This document shows, one piece after another, positions 1-6,686 of a stretch of DNA of 10,420 nt. The position numbers and the translations under genes are program-made. The notes under the pieces are model-generated. The model ran no database searches, was not told the DNA's origin, and saw only the letters and a program-made list of their open reading frames with translations. The stretch covers positions 1-10,420 of the forward strand of contig JAADFT010000035.1 in assembly GCA_013152765.1 (NCBI GenBank), in the 5' to 3' direction. The DNA is from Calditrichota bacterium (GTDB lineage: Bacteria > Zhuqueibacterota > Zhuqueibacteria > Oleimicrobiales > Geothermoviventaceae). Position 1 is the stretch's first letter. The number at the start of each line of letters is the position of its first letter.

Positions 1-163
1 TCCAGCTCCGGCTAAGCCTGCTACGTCATTTGGAGCTGAACAAGGGAAAAAACCCAAGCTGATTTCCCGCGCGCGGGGATTTGCACCCCGGGCTACCCTG
101 AGGCGGCCACGCCCATCTGCAGCACGTCAACCGGCTGCCAGATCGGCTCCGGCTATCTCAGCA
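1..163 (-). other. Non-coding region downstream of nfnB
   Basis: The 163 bases after the nfnB stop hold no ORF that I can support on either strand. On the minus strand they contain a GC-rich structured block at about 66-92, then GGG-TTTTTT-CCC at 44-55. The combination looks like the end of a transcription unit. The block includes the 12-bp sequence that recurs inverted upstream of nfnA. Confidence 0.5.
47..92 (-). terminator. Candidate terminator after nfnB
   Basis: On the minus strand a GGGG-TGCAAAT-CCCC hairpin (75-89) can be extended by CCC/GGG pairing around a GCGCGC bulge. It overlaps a perfect 12-bp palindrome, CCCGCGCGCGGG (66-77). A run of six T (52-47) comes 13 nt after the palindrome, further than in a textbook intrinsic terminator. 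A second mini-stem, GGG/CCC, encloses the T-run itself. Position after the last gene supports termination; the geometry is imperfect. Confidence 0.4.
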
Positions 164-1549
164 TCAGCGCAGCATCTCGTGGATGGCGGTCGCGGCACGC
201 CGGCCGTCGCCCATGGCCAGGATCACTGTGGCCCCGCCGCGCACGATGTCGCCACCGGCAAACACGCGCTCCCGGGAAGTCAACCCCGTGGCGGGATCGA
301 TCTCCAGGTAGCCCCAGCGGTTGGTCTTCAGGCCTGGCGTCGCCGAAATCAGCAGCGGGTTTGCGCCCTGACCGATGGCCACAACCACCGTGTCCACCTT
401 CAGCGTGTGCTCGGATCCCGGGATTGGAATGGGCCGCCGACGCCCCGATTCGTCCGGTTCGCCGAGCTGCATGCTGATCAGCTCGATCTCCTTCACCCAG
501 CCGTTTTCGTCGCCGATGATTCGCACCGGATTCTCCAGCAGGCGGAACTGAACACCCTCCTGCTCGGCGTGGTGGATTTCCTCGAGACGGGCTGGCATTT
601 CCTTGCGCGAGCGGCGGTAGATCAGGTACGCGTTTTCCGCCCCGAGACGCAAAGCTGTGCGTACGGCGTCCATCGCCGTGTTGCCGCCACCGATCACGGC
701 CACATTCTTGCCACGTTTGATGGGCGTGTCCCACTCCGGAAACAGGTAGCCGCGCATGAGGTTGGAGCGCGTCAGATACTCGTTAGCGGAGTACACACCG
801 TTCAGATTTTCGCCCGGAATGCGCATGAAGTACGGCAGCCCCGCGCCAACACCGAGGAACAGGGCGTCGTACTTCTCCAGCAGTTCGTCGACGGTTTCCG
901 TCTTCCCCACCACAAAACTGGGTTCGAAATCGACGCCCAGGCTGGCCAGGTAGTTCACCTCGTGCTGCAAAATGGACTTCGGCAGCCGGAACTCGGGGAT
1001 GCCGTACACAAGCACACCGCCCAACGCGTGCAGAGCCTCGAACACCGTGACGTCGTGCCCTTTCTGAATCAGGTCCGCCGCCACAGTGAGTCCCGCGGGG
1101 CCTGCACCGACCACCGCAATCCGGTGGCCAGTCGGGCGTGGGATGGCCGGCTTCTCCGCTTTGCCAGCCTGGCGCTCGTAATCGGCAACAAAACGTTCCA
1201 GACGGCCGATCGCCACGGGCTCGAACTTCTTCGACAGCACGCACATGGCTTCGCACTGCTCTTCCTGCGGACACACGCGGCCACAGACCGCTGGCAGCAG
1301 GTTCGTTTCTTTGATTTTGCGCGCCGCGCCGAGGAAATCGCCCTCCGCGACCAACCGGATGAAACCAGGGATGTCGATGTTAACCGGACAACCGTCCACA
1401 CAGTAAGGCTTGGGGCACTGGAGGCACCGCTGCGCCTCCAGAATCGCTTCCTTTTCCGTGTAACCAAAAGGCACTTCGTTGAAATTGCGGATCCGCTCTT
1501 TGGGATCCTGCTCGGCCATTGGCGTTTTTTCGGGGATGATCTTTGCCAT
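164..1549 (-). CDS. nfnB: NfnB-like NADPH-binding flavoprotein (NADH-dependent Fd:NADP+ oxidoreductase, large subunit)
   Basis: NfnB carries the bifurcating FAD and the NADPH site of NfnAB and delivers electrons to ferredoxin through two [4Fe-4S] clusters. The 461-residue product has cluster cysteines 42, 45, 50, 54 and 89, 93, 99, 103 in its N-terminal 110 residues, with several Glu (96, 97, 100) beside the second set; one cluster in this family uses a Glu ligand. The FAD motif VVGAGPAGL lies at 146-154, the NADPH Rossmann motif VIGGGNTAMD at 285-294, and the FAD-contacting AGGDIVRGG at 431-439. The ATG at 1549 follows GGAGGT by five bases. It shares architecture with GltD and SudA; no glutamate synthase large subunit adjoins, and NfnA sits just upstream, so Nfn is preferred. 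It is the last gene before non-coding sequence. Confidence 0.91.
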   Translation of the reverse strand: MAKIIPEKTPMAEQDPKERIRNFNEVPFGYTEKEAILEAQRCLQCPKPYCVDGCPVNIDIPGFIRLVAEGDFLGAARKIKETNLLPAVCGRVCPQEEQCEAMCVLSKKFEPVAIGRLERFVADYERQAGKAEKPAIPRPTGHRIAVVGAGPAGLTVAADLIQKGHDVTVFEALHALGGVLVYGIPEFRLPKSILQHEVNYLASLGVDFEPSFVVGKTETVDELLEKYDALFLGVGAGLPYFMRIPGENLNGVYSANEYLTRSNLMRGYLFPEWDTPIKRGKNVAVIGGGNTAMDAVRTALRLGAENAYLIYRRSRKEMPARLEEIHHAEQEGVQFRLLENPVRIIGDENGWVKEIELISMQLGEPDESGRRRPIPIPGSEHTLKVDTVVVAIGQGANPLLISATPGLKTNRWGYLEIDPATGLTSRERVFAGGDIVRGGATVILAMGDGRRAATAIHEMLR

Positions 1550-1585
1550 CCGCTACCTCCGATGCGCTAAGTCGGCCCGCCCTGA

Positions 1586-2452
1586 TTAGTTCGCTACGGC
1601 TTGGGAACTCTCCACCGCCATGTTTCCAAGCTTCTTCTTGAAGAGTTCCAGGCTGATTTTCTCCTCATCGCGGTACTGCTGCAGCCGCTTGATGAGCAGA
1701 TCGAAATCCACCTCGTGCGCGTCAAAATCCGGCCCGTCCACGCAGGCGAACTTCGTCACCCCGCCGACCGTGACGCGACAGGCGCCACACATGCCGGTCC
1801 CGTCGACCATGATGGGGTTCAGGCTCACGCTGGTGGGGATTGCGGGGCCACGCGTCAGCTCAGCCACAGCTCGCATCATCAGCACCGGCCCGATGCAAAA
1901 GACGTGATCGATCGTGTCGCCACGCTCGATCATCTCCTTCAGCGGGCTGGTCACAAAGCCGTGCACACCGTAAGTACCGTCGTCGGTGCAAACGATCAGC
2001 TCGTGGCAGGCCTGCCGCATTTCCTCTTCGAAGATCAACAACTCGCGGGTACGCGCCCCGATGATGCCGACCACGTGGTTTCCGGCCTGCTTCAGGGCGC
2101 TGGCAACTGGCAGGATCTCAGCAACGCCTACCCCACCTCCGATGCAGACCACATTCCCGTACTTCTCGATGGGCGTCGGCTTGCCGAGCGGTCCGACGAA
2201 ATCCAGGATGTTCTCCCCCGCTTCCTTCAAACCCAGCTCCATCGTCGAGCGCCCCACTTCCTGCACAACGATGGTCACCGTCCCTCGTTCGGGATCGGAG
2301 TCGGCAATGGTCAGCGGAAACCGCTCGCCTTTTTCGTGCACCCGCAGAATGACGAACTGCCCCGGCTGGCGTTTCCGAGCGATCAGCGGGTGCTCGACAA
2401 CGAACTTCTTGATGCCCGGGGCCAGCACTTCCTTCTCTACGATCCTTGGCAT
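1586..2452 (-). CDS. nfnA: NfnA-like ferredoxin-NADP+ reductase subunit (NADH-dependent Fd:NADP+ oxidoreductase, small subunit)
   Basis: NfnA is the NADH-binding flavoprotein subunit of the electron-bifurcating transhydrogenase NfnAB (2 NADPH + NAD+ + 2 Fd(ox) reversibly to 2 NADP+ + NADH + 2 Fd(red) + H+). The 288-residue product has an FAD-binding beta-barrel with RFPLTIAD at 44-51 and a nucleotide-binding domain with CIGGGVGVAE at 103-112. The C-terminal [2Fe-2S] region carries Asp217, Cys222, Cys225 and Cys237, fitting the unusual Asp/Cys cluster of this family. The last 40 residues are a charged extension. The ATG at 2452 follows GAGGTGA closely. It pairs with nfnB 36 nt downstream. The same family includes SudB (sulfide dehydrogenase) and GltD partner proteins; pairing with an NfnB-type protein and no gltB nearby favours Nfn. 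Confidence 0.9.
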   Translation of the reverse strand: MPRIVEKEVLAPGIKKFVVEHPLIARKRQPGQFVILRVHEKGERFPLTIADSDPERGTVTIVVQEVGRSTMELGLKEAGENILDFVGPLGKPTPIEKYGNVVCIGGGVGVAEILPVASALKQAGNHVVGIIGARTRELLIFEEEMRQACHELIVCTDDGTYGVHGFVTSPLKEMIERGDTIDHVFCIGPVLMMRAVAELTRGPAIPTSVSLNPIMVDGTGMCGACRVTVGGVTKFACVDGPDFDAHEVDFDLLIKRLQQYRDEEKISLELFKKKLGNMAVESSQAVAN

Positions 2453-2649
2453 CCCTCACCTCGTCGGCTGTTCCAGTGAACCGCGGTCCTCAGGCACTCG
2501 CTAAAACGCGGTCGGTGCAAATCCCTCCTGCCGACGCCAGGCTCCTGCGCTCAAGCTCCTGGCTCCGACAAGTTCAGCTTTTCGCCTGGCTCTGCCCGCC
2601 AGACGGAAAGGTGCAACAGCACCGTCCGCGCTACGGAAGGGAATTCGGA
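2453..2649 (-). other. Intergenic region between ackA and nfnA
   Basis: This 197-nt gap is the longest complete one in the window and has no credible ORF. In transcription order it holds GGTGC-TGTT-GCACC followed by TTTCC, a small hairpin near 2612-2625. Next come three related blocks, GAGCCAGGCG (2583-2592), GAGCCAGGAG (2556-2565) and GAGCCTGGCG (2535-2544). Then comes GGGATTTGCACC (2514-2525), and finally GAGGTGA (2456-2462) as the nfnA ribosome site. The blocks allow alternative stems. No convincing -35/-10 pair was found, but the length and position suit a promoter or attenuator that sets nfnAB apart from the upstream operon. Confidence 0.45.
2535..2592 (-). repeat. Three GAGCC[A/T]GG blocks forming alternative inverted repeats
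   Basis: Read on the minus strand, GAGCCAGGCG, GAGCCAGGAG and GAGCCTGGCG occur in that order at 27- and 21-nt offsets. GCCAGG of the middle block can pair with CCTGGC of the last (6 bp). GCCAGGC of the first can also pair with GCCTGGC of the last (7 bp). The two stems are mutually exclusive. This is what is seen; any regulatory role is inference. Confidence 0.4.
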
Positions 2650-3888
2650 TCAGCTTGTCCCCACTGGTGCAGTCTCTTCCCCCTGTTTTGCTTTTTCAAC
2701 GATTTCGGCCGTGTCCAGGGCAATGACGAGCTCCTCGTTGGTCGGCACGACCAGCACCTTCACCCTGGACTCGTCCGTGCTGATCACAGCCTCCTGCTTG
2801 GCGGTCTGAGCGTTCTTTTCTTCGTCAATCTCAACGCCCAGGAAACCCAGATTCTGGCAGGTCTTCGAGCGAACAATCGCCGAGTTCTCACCGATGCCAC
2901 CGGTGAAAACGATCGCGTTCAACCCGCCCATGGCCGCAGCGTACGCCCCGATGTACTTCCGCAGGCGGTAGGTGAACACATCCAGTGCGAGCTGCGCGCG
3001 CCGGTTACCAGCTTCCGCTTCAGCCTCCACGTCGCGCATGTCGCTGGACACACCCGAGATCCCGAGGAGCCCGCTGTGCTTGTTCAGTAACGTGTTGGCC
3101 TCGCCAAGCCCGATCTCCTCACGCCCCATGATGTGCAAAATCACCGCCGGATCCAGATCACCACACCGCGTGCCCATCAGCAGACCTTCCAGGGGGGTAA
3201 AACCCATCGACGTGTCCACGGAGACACCGCCGTCCACAGCGGCAATGCTGCACCCGTTGCCCAGGTGGCACGTTGCCATCTTGAGCTCCTCGATGGGCTT
3301 GCCGAGGATCTCGGCCGCTCTTCGCGACACGTAGAAATGGCTGGTGCCGTGGAACCCGTACCGGCGAATGCTGTAACGCTTGTACAGCACGTACGGAATG
3401 CCGTAGATGTACGCGTACGGAGGCATTTTGGAGTGAAACGCCGTGTCGAACACGGCCACCTGGGGTGTGCCAGGCAACAGATTCAGGCACGCGTTGATGC
3501 CGCGCAGGTTGTGCGGATTGTGCAGCGGCGCCAGGTCGATGCACTCCCGGATCATTTTCAGCACATCCGGAGTGATGAGCACCGAGCCCGTGAACTTCTC
3601 GCCGCCGTGCACCACGCGATGTCCCACGGCATCGATCTCGCTGCGGTCCTTGAGCACGCCGTGGTTCTTCGACAGCAGGATGCTCAGCACGTACTCGATG
3701 GCCACCTGGTGATCCAGGATCTCGCCCGACAGCTTCACCTCGTCACCGTCGTAGCGCCGGTGCGAAAGCACAGCGCCGGTCATGCCAATTCGGGACACCG
3801 ATCCCGTCGCCAGGCTTCTGCGCTCGTCCGTGTCGATCAGCTGGTACTTGACCGACGAACTGCCGCAGTTCAGCACGAGGACTTTCAT
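2650..3888 (-). CDS. ackA: Acetate kinase
   Basis: Acetate kinase interconverts acetyl phosphate + ADP with acetate + ATP. The 412-residue product spans the whole family length. MKVLVLNCGSSSVKY at the N-terminus and FTGGIGENS at 328-336 are family signatures. Residues matching those studied in the Methanosarcina enzyme are all visible: Asn7, Arg91, His123, Asp148, His180, His208, Arg241 and a C-terminal Glu385. The ATG at 3888 overlaps the previous gene's TGA by four bases, with GGGG seven bases upstream as a ribosome site. No phosphotransacetylase gene is present in the window, so its acetyl-phosphate source must be encoded elsewhere. It appears to be the last gene of the tightly packed operon, since a 197-nt gap follows. 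Confidence 0.97.
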   Translation of the reverse strand: MKVLVLNCGSSSVKYQLIDTDERRSLATGSVSRIGMTGAVLSHRRYDGDEVKLSGEILDHQVAIEYVLSILLSKNHGVLKDRSEIDAVGHRVVHGGEKFTGSVLITPDVLKMIRECIDLAPLHNPHNLRGINACLNLLPGTPQVAVFDTAFHSKMPPYAYIYGIPYVLYKRYSIRRYGFHGTSHFYVSRRAAEILGKPIEELKMATCHLGNGCSIAAVDGGVSVDTSMGFTPLEGLLMGTRCGDLDPAVILHIMGREEIGLGEANTLLNKHSGLLGISGVSSDMRDVEAEAEAGNRRAQLALDVFTYRLRKYIGAYAAAMGGLNAIVFTGGIGENSAIVRSKTCQNLGFLGVEIDEEKNAQTAKQEAVISTDESRVKVLVVPTNEELVIALDTAEIVEKAKQGEETAPVGTS

Positions 3889-4838
3889 TGGGCAACCCCT
3901 ATTTTCCTGCCCGATTCGTCGTAGATGAAGAAGCCACGTCCCGTTTTCTTACCAAGGTGACCGGCGCGGACCAGCTTGCGCAGCAGCGGGCACGGCCGGT
4001 ACTTCAGCTCGCCAAGTTCGCGGAAAAGCGTCTCCATCCACGCCATCACTTCGTCCAAACCCATCTGGTCGGCCAGTGTCAGCGGCCCAACCGGGAAGTT
4101 GAAACCGAGCTTCATGGCCGTGTCGATGCCGTCTGCCGAGGCCACGCCCTCCATCAAAATGTGCATGGCTTCGTTGAGCATGGTGACGATGATGCGCGTG
4201 GTCACGTAGCCCGGGTACTCGTACACCTCCACAGCCGTCTTGCCAAGCCGCTCCGCCAGCTTCCGGGCCTTTTCGTACGTCTCGTCGGAAGTCTTGAGAC
4301 CGCGCACGATTTCCACCAGCGGCACTTTCGGCACCGGGTTGATGAAGTGCATGCCAATGACGCGGTCTTCTCGCTTGGTGGCAGCAGCGATTTCGGTGAT
4401 ACTCAACGTGGACGTGTTCGTGATGAAGATGGCCTCTGGAGGGCAGATTTCGTCGAGGTGTCTGAAAAGATCCTGTTTGGCCTGGAGGTTTTCCGTGATC
4501 GCCTCGATGACCCAGCGGTAGTCGTCGAGCTCTTCGAGGTCGGTGCTCCACTGGATCCTGGCCAAAATGGCCCGCTTGTCGCTCTCGGTCAGGGCCCAGC
4601 GCTCGATCTCGTAGTCGAGCTCCTCCTCCAGCATTTCCTTGCTGCGGCGGAGGTTGTCCTCGTCCTTCTCGACGATGATGACGTTGATGCCCTTCCCCGC
4701 GATCGTCTGGGCGATTCCCCGTCCCATCGTCCCGCCGCCAACCACCGCCACATCCGTAATGACATCCTCGGCCTCGCGCTCAAGGCCTCGAATTTCCTCC
4801 AAGTCCTGGAGGTCTAACGTGCCGCTTTCCTTCGCCAT
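3885..4838 (-). CDS. 3-hydroxyacyl-CoA (3-hydroxybutyryl-CoA) dehydrogenase
   Basis: This is an NAD(P)-dependent enzyme interconverting L-3-hydroxyacyl-CoA and 3-oxoacyl-CoA, used in beta-oxidation or butyrate-type pathways. With the ATG at 4838 (GGAG about 10 nt upstream) it has 317 residues. The Rossmann domain carries VVGGGTMGRG at 32-41 and Glu57 (VEKDE). The catalytic region shows NTSTLSI with Ser143, GMHFINPVPKVPLVEIV with His164 and Glu176. The C-terminal domain begins PGYVTTR and ends with GHLGKKTGRGFFIYD at 293-307. Two oddities: the position equal to the usual catalytic Asn (VNR in many members) is Thr214, and about 25 acidic residues precede the Rossmann fold where family members usually start almost at once. 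It ends in an ATGA overlap with ackA. No thiolase or crotonase lies nearby, so chain-length preference is unknown. Confidence 0.9.
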   Translation of the reverse strand: MAKESGTLDLQDLEEIRGLEREAEDVITDVAVVGGGTMGRGIAQTIAGKGINVIIVEKDEDNLRRSKEMLEEELDYEIERWALTESDKRAILARIQWSTDLEELDDYRWVIEAITENLQAKQDLFRHLDEICPPEAIFITNTSTLSITEIAAATKREDRVIGMHFINPVPKVPLVEIVRGLKTSDETYEKARKLAERLGKTAVEVYEYPGYVTTRIIVTMLNEAMHILMEGVASADGIDTAMKLGFNFPVGPLTLADQMGLDEVMAWMETLFRELGELKYRPCPLLRKLVRAGHLGKKTGRGFFIYDESGRKIGVAQ

Positions 4839-4845
4839 GCGCTGG

Positions 4846-5280
4846 TCACTCCGAAGCTTCGTTGGCAATCAACTCGAAGTCCGAGAAGAAAAAGCCAATC
4901 TCCTTCGCGGCGTTTTCGGGAGAATCCGACCCGTGCACGATGTTTTCCTGCTTGCTTTCGGCGAAATCCCGCCGAATGGTTCCGGGCTCGGCCTCTTTGG
5001 GATCCGTAGCCCCGATGAGCTTGCGAAAATCCTCGACGGCGTTCTCTTTCGCCAGGGCGAGGGCCACGCACTTGCCCGAGGTCATGAATGCAACCAGATC
5101 GTTGTAGAACGGGCGCTCCCGGTGCACAGCGTAGAATTCCTTCGCCTGAGGCACCGTGAGGCGCACCATTTTCATGCCCTCAATCTCGAACCCCGCCTCA
5201 ATGATGCGGTCGAGAACCTTGCCAGTCAGCTTGCGACGCACACAATCGGGTTTCAGAATTGCCAGTGTTCTCTGCTTCAC
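4846..5280 (-). CDS. ndk: Nucleoside diphosphate kinase
   Basis: Ndk transfers the gamma phosphate between nucleoside tri- and diphosphates through a phosphohistidine. The 144-residue product has RTLAILKPDCV at 4-14 and the active-site signature NIVHGSDS at 113-120 with catalytic His116; length is normal. The start is GTG at 5280, overlapping the korC stop by four bases, with GAGGAGG four bases upstream (inside korC). Placement downstream of sucCD suggests it redistributes the NTP formed by succinyl-CoA synthetase, an inference from context. Seven bases separate its stop from the next gene. Confidence 0.97.
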   Translation of the reverse strand: MKQRTLAILKPDCVRRKLTGKVLDRIIEAGFEIEGMKMVRLTVPQAKEFYAVHRERPFYNDLVAFMTSGKCVALALAKENAVEDFRKLIGATDPKEAEPGTIRRDFAESKQENIVHGSDSPENAAKEIGFFFSDFELIANEASE

Positions 5281-5855
5281 ACAGCCTCCTCTGCCTTTGT
5301 TTCTTCGGGAGCAAAACCCATTTCCTCGGCTTTCGCAAAGCCAAGCTGAAGCGCCTTCATGTTCATTTCTTCCGTACCGCGCGGTGCACGGGCCATCACG
5401 GCCTGTTCAATCGCTTTTCTCGAAACCACTTTGGTCATGGCCACAGTTAGACCGAGCGAGATGGTGTTCACCACCACCACACGGCCGATCTCACGCTCAG
5501 CCAGATCCGTGATCGGCACCCGGTACACGCGGTAGCGATCTTCGTCCACCCGGCTGACTAAGGTGGAATCCACCAGCAGCAAACCGCCTTCCTTCAACTG
5601 ATGGTGAAACACATCGTAGGACCTCTGCGCCAGTGCCAGAAAGAAGTCGATGGCCGTGGCGCGAGGGTAAATGATCGGCGTTTTGCCGATGATGACGTCT
5701 ACCTTGGTGGCTCCGCCGCGCACCTGGGCCGTGTACGTTGGGCTCTGCACCGCGTACAGGCCGTCGTAAATGACCGCAGCTTCTGCCAGAATGGTGCCGG
5801 CCAGAATCACACCCTGGCCGCCGACACCGCCGAAGCGAAGTTCGTATCGATCCAT
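5277..5855 (-). CDS. korC: 2-oxoglutarate:ferredoxin oxidoreductase, gamma subunit
   Basis: The gamma subunit (pyruvate/ketoisovalerate oxidoreductase gamma domain) completes the four-part Kor complex and contributes to the CoA-binding side in relatives. The 192-residue protein begins MDRYELRFGGVGGQG, and the glycine-rich GGVGGQG at 9-15 is the family hallmark. QSPTYTAQVRGG at 37-48 is the second conserved block. Length is normal. Its ATG overlaps the korB stop by one base. Its TGA overlaps the ndk GTG by four bases (GTGA), so korB, korC and ndk are probably translated in coupled fashion. The last dozen residues are acidic and not conserved in my recollection of the family. Confidence 0.94.
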   Translation of the reverse strand: MDRYELRFGGVGGQGVILAGTILAEAAVIYDGLYAVQSPTYTAQVRGGATKVDVIIGKTPIIYPRATAIDFFLALAQRSYDVFHHQLKEGGLLLVDSTLVSRVDEDRYRVYRVPITDLAEREIGRVVVVNTISLGLTVAMTKVVSRKAIEQAVMARAPRGTEEMNMKALQLGFAKAEEMGFAPEETKAEEAV

Positions 5856-6682
5856 CAGCGCGCTCCTGCAGCTTCTTGCGCCCGCTGCCTCACCAGCTCG
5901 TATTCTTCAGTGTACTCCACGCGTTCCTGGTTGTGCAACTCTCCGGTGATGAACTTGCCCTCCAGCTCCTCGGGCGACATCTTTTCGGCCTTCTTGGCCG
6001 GTACGCCGTGCTCTTTCACCCACTTCAGGAGCTGCACCGGATCGGAGAGCTTGTTGCGGCGCCCGTACTGGATCGGGCAGGTGGACATGGCTTCGATCAC
6101 CGCAAAGCCCTTGTGCTTGAAGCCGTTGTAGATGAACTTCTCCAGCATGAAGCCCTGGGCCACTGTGCCTCGCGCCACGTAGGACGCACCCGCGGCGATG
6201 GCCACCCTGCTGATGTCCAGTGGGGAATCCACCGCACCGTACGGGGCCGTGGAAGCCCGGGCGCCAAACGGCGTCGTCGGCGAAGCCTGCCCGCCCGTCA
6301 TGCCGTAGATGTAGTTGTTCACCACGATCAGCGTCAGGTCGATGTTGCGGCGGCAGGCATGCAGAAAGTGGTTGCCGCCGATGGCTGCCGCGTCGCCGTC
6401 GCCGGAGATGACAATCACGTGCTTGTCCGGCCGCGCCAGCTTGAGCCCCGTTGCAAAGGTCAGAGCGCGCCCGTGCGTGGTGTGCAACGTGTTGAAATCC
6501 ACGTAGCCAGGCGTACGGCTGGTGCAGCCGATGCCCGACACCACGGCCACGTCGTCCTTACTCCAACCCATCTTGTCGATGGCCCGGAGCATTGCTTTCA
6601 CCACAATCCCAATGCCGCACCCCGGACACCACATGTGCGGCATCTTGTCCATCCGAAGGTAGTATTCGTAATTGAAGGCCAT
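5855..6682 (-). CDS. korB: 2-oxoglutarate:ferredoxin oxidoreductase, beta subunit
   Basis: The beta subunit binds thiamine diphosphate and the proximal [4Fe-4S] cluster of Kor. With the ATG at 6682 it has 275 residues. Visible motifs are WCPGCGIG at 18-25, the TPP/Mg motif GDGD at 94-97 ending at Asn122-Asn123, and CPIQYGRRNK at 202-211, typical of KorB. Cys19, 22, 53 and 202 are the expected cluster ligands. An in-frame ATG at 6730 would overlap korA by 44 nt and add 16 non-conserved residues; the GAGGA about 10 nt before 6682 and conserved start FNYEYYLR favour the shorter form. The stop shares one base with the korC ATG (TGATG), indicating translational coupling. Confidence 0.95.
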   Translation of the reverse strand: MAFNYEYYLRMDKMPHMWCPGCGIGIVVKAMLRAIDKMGWSKDDVAVVSGIGCTSRTPGYVDFNTLHTTHGRALTFATGLKLARPDKHVIVISGDGDAAAIGGNHFLHACRRNIDLTLIVVNNYIYGMTGGQASPTTPFGARASTAPYGAVDSPLDISRVAIAAGASYVARGTVAQGFMLEKFIYNGFKHKGFAVIEAMSTCPIQYGRRNKLSDPVQLLKWVKEHGVPAKKAEKMSPEELEGKFITGELHNQERVEYTEEYELVRQRAQEAAGAR

Positions 6683-6686
6683 CGCT

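Noticed and set aside
75..89. tRNA T-arm-like sequence GGGG-TGCAAAT-CCCC on the minus strand
   Set aside because: The loop lacks the T-T-C core, and no matching acceptor, anticodon or D arms could be found at tRNA distances upstream.
164..1549. Glutamate synthase small subunit (GltD) as the identity of the nfnB gene
   Set aside because: GltD has the same fold, but no gltB is adjacent and an NfnA/SudB-type subunit lies immediately upstream. Nfn is the better call, with SudA left as an alternative.
179..1570. Long plus-strand open frame opposite nfnB (463 codons)
   Set aside because: It is a shadow of nfnB caused by high GC. The translation is rich in His, Arg, Gln and Val with no recognisable motif, while the minus-strand frame has full Nfn motifs.
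1601..2479. Long plus-strand open frame opposite nfnA
   Set aside because: The composition is non-protein-like and it lies fully antisense to a motif-bearing gene; it has no recognisable domain.
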